Source of the DNA: Piezodorus guildinii
Lineage: Eukaryota; Arthropoda; Insecta; Hemiptera; Pentatomidae
Reading direction: 5' to 3'
Length of the DNA: 64,000 nt
Assembly (NCBI GenBank): GCA_023052935.1
Contig: CM041293.1
Location: 166,677,341-166,741,340, forward strand
How positions within the stretch are numbered: the stretch's first letter is position 1; the number at the start of each line of letters is the position of its first letter. The notes below the pieces were generated by a model. It had not been told where the DNA came from. It worked only from the letters and a program-made list of their open reading frames with translations, and ran no database searches. This document shows positions 57,440 through 64,000 of the stretch, piece by piece. Both the position numbers and the translations under genes were made by a program.

Positions 57440-58780
57440 TCTGCGATAGCCCTAGACTTTTGAATCTGTTACACACGAAATCCTCTGCCGACAATTGATT
57501 GAACTAGGGTGTTCGATACAACTTACATATAGTGTCCTACAAGAAGTGCTTTCTTCTATATTGTTCTCTATTAGCACATCTAACATCGTTGGAAGGAAGT
57601 ACGAGAAAGCCACTGTATCAGCTTTTGCCGACGATATTGCAGTCACGAGCAGCAGCTCCAATGCTAGTAGTACGGCACTCACAAACAATCCCAGAATGGC
57701 TGTCAAAAGATAGCTTCAGAGTTAAAGCATCCGCACACAAGACTGAAACGACAAGAAACTGCTCGCCGATTTCGATTACTTCAACACTTACTTGACAAAC
57801 GCTCTAACCTCCCACTTAACTACAAAAGAGACCTCTACATGACTATCATCAGGCCTATATGGACTAACGGAGTTGAGCTTTGGGGCTCGACTAAACCATC
57901 GAATTCTTCCCGTATCCAATCCTTACAATCCAAAATCCTCAGCGCTCCTTACTTTGTCACAAATAAAATCATCCATAAAGACCTAAATGTTCCATATGTT
58001 CCTGATTCGGGCCGAACTAGATATCAATCCTTCTATGACAAACTCCATTCCCACCCCAACCCACTAGTTTCAACCCTGGCTTTCTCTTCGATTCCTGATA
58101 ATCCTCCGAGGCGTATGAAAGAAGGTGGCCTCGAGACCTTCTTGTTTAAAATAGTTACTGGAGTGCTTCCATTGGGTTGCTCCTCTGCAAGTCTGTCTCA
58201 TGTGATTTTTCTTTTAACATATTTACTTGTTGTAATATCAATTACAGTTGTAAATTTCAATAAATAAATATTAAAAAAAAAAGAGTTAAATCGGTTGAAC
58301 TTAGAATTTAATTTTGATAAAATAAAGGGGATAGTTTATTCGTTCCAGATAGATAAGAAAAAACTTCCTTCAGGATTTAATCTAAATAAATGTCAAATTA
58401 AACTATCCAAAAATATTGTATATCTTGGAATAACATTCGACAGACACTTAAAATTTTCAGTTCACTTTTCTAAAAAATTAAATCTTCAAGGCGGAAAATG
58501 TTTAGACTTGACCATTTAATATCTTCTCCAAGTTTCTCTCTCCGACTGAAAGCGATGATATACAAAACCAATGTTCGCCCGTCACTGTTGTATGGCTCAC
58601 AACTTTTTCCAAACTTAAAGAAATCAACGGAAAATAGTCCAGACATTCTAAGAAGAATCGCTCAAGGGGCCATATTCCAAAGAGTAAAAACAACGAAATT
58701 ATATGAAGTGTTGAAAATACCAACAATTAAAAATTTTTTGAGTGAGAGGAACCTAAAGTTTTTTTAGTCAACAAAATTTG
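57440..58780 (+). pseudogene. Jockey-C reverse transcriptase, split by Jockey-B
   Basis: Left part (57440-57726): HEILCRQLIELG, SVLQEVLSSILFSISTS, AFADDIAVTSSSSN, with about 40 residues missing before the SVL block. Right part (58282-58780): LEFNFDKIKGIVYSFQIDK, CQIKLSKNIVYLGITFDRHL, RLDHLISSPSFSLRLKAMIY and VRPSLLYGSQLFPNL. Together they parallel the copy at 45438-47190. Frameshifts occur near 57450 and 58500. It is older than the Jockey-B inserted in it. Confidence 0.87.
57727..58281 (+). mobile_element. Jockey-B, 5'-truncated, nested in Jockey-C
   Basis: A 9-bp duplication AGAGTTAAA (57718-57726 and 58282-58290) brackets it. It codes for MTIIRPIWTNGVELWGSTKP, SAPYFVTNKIIHKDLNVPYV and IPDNPPRRMKEGGLETFL, then a 3' untranslated region with an A-run. 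The main frame is open for 142 codons. Confidence 0.92.
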
Positions 58781-58989
58781 TACCAAACCTTTAATTTAAT
58801 CTAGTAAAACCCCCATGAATACCTCAGCGATGACAGTAACTCCGTAAATGAATTAATTAGTATAATTTTTGGTTGTAAGGCCGAAACAAACTAGAAGGTG
58901 AGCACCATAACCTCAACTATTACTTAAAATATTATTACTCTCCAGAAGTTACGTTGAAGAGATGAAACTCCTTAAAATCCATGATTGCG

Positions 58990-59640
58990 AAAAATAAAAA
59001 CCTAGCATTGCAGCTCATAGAAGAAAAAAAAGAGGCTAAGAAAATAAAAATGTAGCTTACTTAGATCTTCAAGTTTATCTCTACGTCTAAAGTCATAGAT
59101 ATATAAAACCATTACACGCACAACTCTATTATATGGTGCACCACTATTTTCACGAGTTGCTAACTCGACCAGAAAACGTTTACAGTCGTTTCAAAATGGA
59201 TAACAAAGAGCTGAAATCACAAAAGTCTATGAGGAATTGAAATGGCCAAAATTTCTTAACTTAAATATGTACGGACTATTGCACACATACCCGGTTGGTG
59301 GCCAACCGGTTGGTAATCCTAGGCTTATTAGCCGGTCAACCGGTCGTTGATATGGAGGCACATTAGAACTGACACTCACATCCGGATCCCGGCTAGCCGG
59401 TTTATAATCTCACGACAGCCGGGTAGCGACCGGAAACGGCACATTTCCATATCTGCCCAACTATAAATGGCCGGCAGCCGGACAGAACGTATGCCAGGAG
59501 AAGATGGACAACCGACCCGGCAGAATAGCCGTTTGCAGAGCAGCCGGCTACGTGTGCAAAGGCCCTAAGCAATAAAAAATTCTTTAAAACGGTCAAACTT
59601 AAAAAAATACCCTATTTAGTAAGCTGACTCCTTCTGGAAT
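58990..59640 (+). pseudogene. Decayed Jockey-C fragment with nested GC-rich element
   Basis: Codons resembling SSSLSLRLKS and YKTITRTTLLYGAPL-like text (59070-59150) precede a PENVYSRFKMD stretch. These match the SLRLK, RP..LYG.PL and final blocks of Jockey-C. The last part resumes after the insertion at 59561 (NKKFFKTVKLKKIPYLVS). Many stops. Confidence 0.62.
59279..59560. mobile_element. GC-rich inverted-repeat element with CCGG palindromes
   Basis: The ends are inverted repeats: left TTGCACACATACCCGG, right (reversed) TTGCACACGTAGCCGG. The 280-bp interior is much richer in GC than its surroundings and packed with CCGG and ACCGGT words, including a palindrome CCGGTTGGTGGCCAACCGG. Eight flanking bases match at five of eight positions (ACGGACTA, AGGCCCTA), possibly an eroded 8-bp duplication as in hAT elements. 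It interrupts a Jockey-C remnant. No coding capacity. Confidence 0.62.
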
Positions 59641-60845
59641 ACGAAAGTGGCAGAAAATATTGTAAAATTAAAATTATAATGAATACTTGAAATCAAGGAA
59701 AAAAATCTCAAATAACTGAAACATCCTACAATGTCAAATTGTAAAATTAATAGGAATTTGACTAAAATATTTTTGATGATTTTTTGACCTCGTTTATAGT
59801 AAATCCGACTAAATAGGTCGATAGAGAGTAGATAGTATGAGTCAGTTAAAAAATATAGTTTCTGCTATATACAGATCAATAATTATTTTATTTTACAATT
59901 ATAGAATATCCCATATTTATATACCAGATATAATTCGATATACGAGCTAGGGATATTTCGGCAGTGTTCTTACAACCTTTAGCTTGGATCTTGATATGGG
60001 CTAAATGTACAATGTAAGAAAAAAATCCATGTATTTTTCTCATTAAGTCCAGAAAGGTATGTGGGACATCTAATATGAGTCAAATGGTGTAATATTTCAC
60101 TGCTTTGGGTCAAGCCGTTAATTATATTGAGGAATTTGATATACACCACGAGCTGAGGGATATTTCCGTAAAATGTGTCTTTATGACCCCTTACTAAAAT
60201 GAATGGTACAATAATAAACCGTCAAAACGGTACTTATCAATTTTATTTAAATATTTTATACCAATAAATGACGAAACATTTAATTTAGTCAAATTATTAT
60301 TGAAGGAGACAGTTTAAACGAGTGCGCTTGGCAAGTCCCTAGGTCTTTAAAATTAAAACATGAGAATTGATGTTCTGGACATTAATTTTAATATATGGTG
60401 ATTTTCTTTCAATGATTGACCTTAACATTCAGTAAATTAGAAGAGAAGCTGGCAAAACACAACATGAAGCCTGCAAGACAGATTGGAGCTAGTTCAGAAT
60501 GGATCTCACTTGCAGATGCCCATTACAAGGTCGCCAGGAGTCACCGGAGATAAATTAATCAATATTTCACAGACCTTACTCACAATTTACCCCAAGGAGC
60601 TTATTGTGTAAAAAGGTAATTTTATTAAAGGTAAAATGATCGGAGTGGTATTGGGCTGCCAGATCCCTAATGGCGGAAGCCGAAATAGGAAGGCATAATT
60701 AAAAAAAAAAAAATTAAAGGTAAAATTCTTGGGATAACATCCGAATAAATGAATTATATTTATTCAATAAACGAGCTTGTAAACAATTTTAACTAAATTG
60801 CATTTTTTTTCTCTATTCACATATTTTTTTAATTTTATTATTGTT
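59641..60845. other. No gene recognised
   Basis: AT-rich DNA. The stretch 60450-60690 is less AT-rich and might be an old retroelement piece, but I could not align it to anything in the window. Confidence 0.45.
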
Positions 60846-61686
60846 ACTTTCACTTACTATATCTAGTTAGGGAAAGTATTGAATTAGGGAAAGATCGTGA
60901 AAACTTTCGAATTACAGTTTTTAACGGAAACACACGTTTTTGGACTTGAATCTAAAGTCCCGCAAAAGGTCTATGTTTGTGTGGTAGCTCCCAGGCTGAA
61001 ACTAAAAGTCCTATGAAACGAAAATTTCATATTTAAGATAACTATACGCCCGAGATGTTACAAAATATGTTTCATCAAAATCAGCTAACCAGCAGAGCCA
61101 CTTAATAGTATGTATTTAGCACCTTTTTACGATTTTCTCAAAAACGGTTTCGACGATTTTGTTTAAACTCGCTATATCGATGTAAAATTTAATATACTTT
61201 AATATCATGTAGGTTTCATTCGGATTAAAATAGTCTGACAGGGCTTAAATGCCGATATTTTAAATTGTCTTCTTCTAAAGTACCTTTAATTTTTTAGATT
61301 CAATAAAAATAACTATATTATCTTGTTAACGCTGATGAAAAACAAGTAAATATATAAATTGAATGAATTCGATAGCCAACTAAAGGAAAAAATAGAAAAA
61401 ATATTTTTGAATGCAATTTTTCGTTTTTGAACATAAGAGCAGTAATATACATGTATGATATACCGTTGGAAAGCTAAAGATTTTAGAAAAATTATTATTA
61501 TAACTTAGTGATTATTTTAGATAATAATATAATAGATTTTTTAATAAAACACATGTTTCTATTGAAATTCCATTTAACTAATTCTTTAATAGTTTCACTC
61601 ATTTTTATATCTTACTGTATTTGAAATTTCTTCAATCGATTCTAAAAACGGAGGTAAGTGAATGTCGCGTGTTTCCCGCACCAGAT
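60846..61686 (-). mobile_element. Family M, full-length minus copy
   Basis: It starts ACTTTCACTTACTATATCTA and ends with the reverse of TCTGGTGCGGGAAACACGCG, 841 bp in all, with all internal landmarks in order. Confidence 0.88.
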
Positions 61687-62017
61687 TTTTTATTTTATTT
61701 ACTTTTTTAATTATTATTTTTTTATTAATAATTTTGATTCCGTTACCTAACTTTTTATAAAATTATGCCAAATATGCATTGACCTTATAGGATTTGGTTT
61801 CGAATCTTGAAGTTTACTTATGTAAATAAATAAATAAAACAAAATTGTAATAAGCAAGTGTGCTGCATTCTACGTAAGACATGATATAGGAAGGCATGGA
61901 GGAGACAGAACCTAGTGATGCATCTTCCTGACATTCAACTGAACTATATTTTCAATTTAGGAAGTACCTCATCCAGCTCTTTTCATAGGATATTTGGTAT
62001 GAAGGGTCTCGTTTATA

Positions 62018-62774
62018 TTCGGTTGTGTCACATTAAATGTCCGTTTTCAAGGTAAAGGATTTTTATTAAAAATACGATATGAAAACAAGATAATTTTATT
62101 CGTATTTACCTTCTTTTTCTACACATTTTTCCCAACGTGACACCAACTTTTTCATCCCCGAATTGAAAAACTCTGAGCTTTGAAGTGAAACAAAATCTGA
62201 AAACGCACTTTACACTTGATCATCATTTTCAAAAAGTTTTTCTTTGACTTAATCTGATGGAGACAAGTCTGGAGAATATGGTGGGTGCGGAAGAACTTCG
62301 TTACCCAGTTCTTTCAATTTTTGCACGGTATGTTTTGAAACATGGGGTCTTGCTGCCACTCATTGATGAGATCATGAGGTACCCATGTATCGAGATTTTT
62401 TACTTTCCCAATACATTTTAAATGTCTAGAAACGGTAGATGAACTTGCATTTAGTTGTGCTGAGAGTCATTTAACTGTTTGGTAGGGGTTTCCTTCCACT
62501 GTATGTTTGAGGACATCGTTGTCTGAATGGCCGAGTTTAAACTCGTACAAAAATATTACTTGAAAATCGCATGTTTCCATGTTTATATTTAGAGGTATAC
62601 TAAAAAGTGTGTAATTGATTGGGAAACTAATGTTTATAATACAAAGGTAGAGGTAGAGTTAGTTACTGTTTACTTTAAATATATAAACATTCGGAAGAAA
62701 ACAACAGAGACCTGCAAAATCCTTTATGTATTTCAGAAACTATAAAAACGGACATTTCATGTGAAACAACCCAA
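62018..62774 (-). mobile_element. Mariner deletion derivative
   Basis: Inverted repeats lie within TA duplications (62016-62017 and 62775-62776). On the minus strand LDTWVPHDL is joined directly to ARPHVSKHTVQKLKELG, the same internal junction as in the copy at 11212. The N-terminal DNA-binding half is largely deleted as well, leaving 757 bp. Confidence 0.92.
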
Positions 62775-62777
62775 TAA

Positions 62778-62991
62778 CATAAATAAACAAACATACGACC
62801 ATCTTTTATTCGATTGCAGTAAACTGGACAAAACATAGACACAAACTGATCTCAACAGCCCTACTTAACGGAGATCAATGGCCGCCTTCGAAGTGTGACC
62901 TTCTTAAAAAATATTTTTTAAAATTTGATGAATTTGTGGACCGGGTGTGCCAGATTATGCCAGACTATGCAGAATTAGAAAAATAGCAACA
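62778..62991 (+). pseudogene. Non-LTR retrotransposon ORF2 extreme C-terminus
   Basis: Right after the mariner end: KQTYDHLLFDCSKLDK, a frameshift, then HKLISTALLNGDQWPPSKCD, LLKKYFLKFDEFVDRV and a stop. The DHLLFDC...WPPSK.DL..KY pattern is the tail that follows the zinc-binding motif in several arthropod non-LTR ORF2 proteins. The preceding part is missing. Confidence 0.65.
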
Positions 62992-63039
62992 GGCAATAAC
63001 TCGTTATTAATCGTTATTTTATTTACATTCACTGTTACA

Positions 63040-63225
63040 AATACTAGTCAATTAGTTAGCTAGTTTCTATTATTTCGTTAAGTAGTTATAACAAATTAAT
63101 TATTTATTACTTGTTTCTGGTTTCTTCGTTTAGTCAATTAGTTAGTATTATTTTGTTAATTCGTTATAACAAATGATTAATTTATCAGTTTATATTTATT
63201 AGTTTTATTTACCAGTTATTATTAT
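63040..63225 (+). repeat. Two degenerate repeats of about 89 bp
   Basis: GTCAATTAGTTAG recurs at about 63045 and 63134, followed each time by a TTCGTTA..TTATAACAAAT stretch. They may be part of the 3' untranslated region of the preceding retroelement. Confidence 0.45.
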
Positions 63226-63333
63226 ACAATTTTTTATATTCTGTAACTTAATGTTCTGTAACATAATTTATATTACGTAATAAAAATACGCGTTGTATCG
63301 CAAGATGGTACGCGTAGAAATAAATGCACCCAT

Positions 63334-63909
63334 TGCAGGGTTACTGTAATGAGGAAAACCGTAAGTGCAGGGTTACTGTAATGAGGAAAACCGTAAGTGC
63401 AGGGTTACTGTAATGAGGAAAACCGTAAGTGCAGGGTTACTGTAATGAGGAAAACCGTAAGTGCAGGGTTACTGTAATGAGGAAAACCGTAAGTGCAGGG
63501 TTACTGTAATGAGGAAAACCGTAAGTGCAGGGTTACTGTAATGAGGAAAACCGTAAGTGCAGGGTTACTGTAATGAGGAAAACCGTAAGTGCAGGGTTAC
63601 TGTAATGAGGAAAACCGTAAGTGCAGGGTTACTGTAATGAGGAAAACCGTAAGTGCAGGGTTACTGTAATGAGGAAAACCGTAAGTGCAGGGTTACTGTA
63701 ATGAGGAAAACCGTAAGTGCAGGGTTACTGTAATGAGGAAAACCGTAAGTGCAGGGTTACTGTAATGAGGAAAACCGTAAGTGCAGGGTTACTGTAATGA
63801 GGAAAACCGTAAGTGCAGGGTTACTGTAATGAGGAAAACCGTAAGTGCAGGGTTACTGTAATGAGGAAAACCGTAAGTGCAGGGTTACTGTAATGAGGAA
63901 AACCGTAAC
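63334..63909 (+). repeat. Perfect 32-bp tandem array, 18 units
   Basis: A 32-bp unit starting TGCAGGGTTACTGTAATGAG repeats from 63334; the eighteenth starts at 63878 and lacks only its last base. I saw no difference between units by eye. The unit is GC-richer than the surroundings. There are no variable spacers, so it is not a CRISPR. The identity implies recent expansion, and the copy number in an assembly may be unreliable. Confidence 0.96.
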
Positions 63910-64000
63910 CCAATAACATATGGCGGTTGGTTGTCGGTTATAAAAATTAAGATTGAAAGGTTTGTATGTCTTTTTAGCAGGTCCATAAACGTGGCAAGCA

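Noticed and set aside
63334..63909. CRISPR-like array
   Set aside because: Units are contiguous and identical with no spacers, and the context is eukaryotic.

Overview
The window looks like intergenic or intron-like DNA of an arthropod, most likely an insect. It is AT-rich, has no bacterial-style operons, and I recognised no host protein-coding gene. What I can support is almost entirely transposable elements and repeats: Jockey-like and RTE-like non-LTR retrotransposons, deletion-derivative mariners, a Helitron, short inverted-repeat DNA elements, three tRNA-derived SINE families, remnants that look Penelope-like and carry hammerhead-ribozyme cores, and one abundant 0.8-0.9 kb non-coding family that I call 'family M'. 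The species cannot be named from the sequence.

Layout. 1-9 kb: a truncated Jockey-A copy, a Jockey-B copy split by an RTE-like insertion, a MITE with perfect 31-bp inverted repeats, and decayed Jockey-C and CR1-like pieces. 9.3-10.9 kb: a three-level nest, family M holding an RTE-like copy, which holds a small foldback element with a hammerhead core. 11.2-16.4 kb: two mariner derivatives, the second split by a non-LTR insertion; between them lie a second hammerhead core and a 40-bp hairpin. 17.2-18.1 kb: a perfect palindrome with 294-bp arms. 18.5-24.5 kb: Jockey-B, SINEs nested in a foldback element and in a Harbinger-like MITE, and a 476-bp Helitron. 25-39.4 kb: many family M copies, RTE-like 3' ends and SINEs. 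39.6-45 kb: a 139-bp tandem array, a second mariner lineage, and Jockey-D and other non-LTR remnants. 45.2-47.2 kb: a fairly young 5'-truncated Jockey-C copy. 51.3-56.7 kb: a near full-length Jockey-A element inserted in a family M copy. 57.4-59.6 kb: two Jockey-C remnants, each carrying a nested insertion. 60.8-64 kb: family M, a mariner, a non-LTR C-terminus and a perfect 32-bp tandem array.

The nested insertions, most with readable target-site duplications, give a relative order: Jockey-C before Jockey-B, B before the RTE-like family and SINE-3, RTE-like before one hammerhead foldback; family M before RTE-like and Jockey-A; mariner before the CCHC-tailed non-LTR family. The most unusual signal is the hammerhead cores. 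At three loci they occur as head-opposed inverted pairs; all lack a normal helix III and read GAAAC followed directly by GUC or GUU.

No gene in the window is clearly functional for the host. The most intact reading frames are Jockey-A ORF1 (52485-53780), the Jockey-A ORF2 reverse transcriptase (frame-broken), the Jockey-C reverse transcriptase (45438-47190, frame-broken) and the RTE-like reverse transcriptase fragment (2450-3722).
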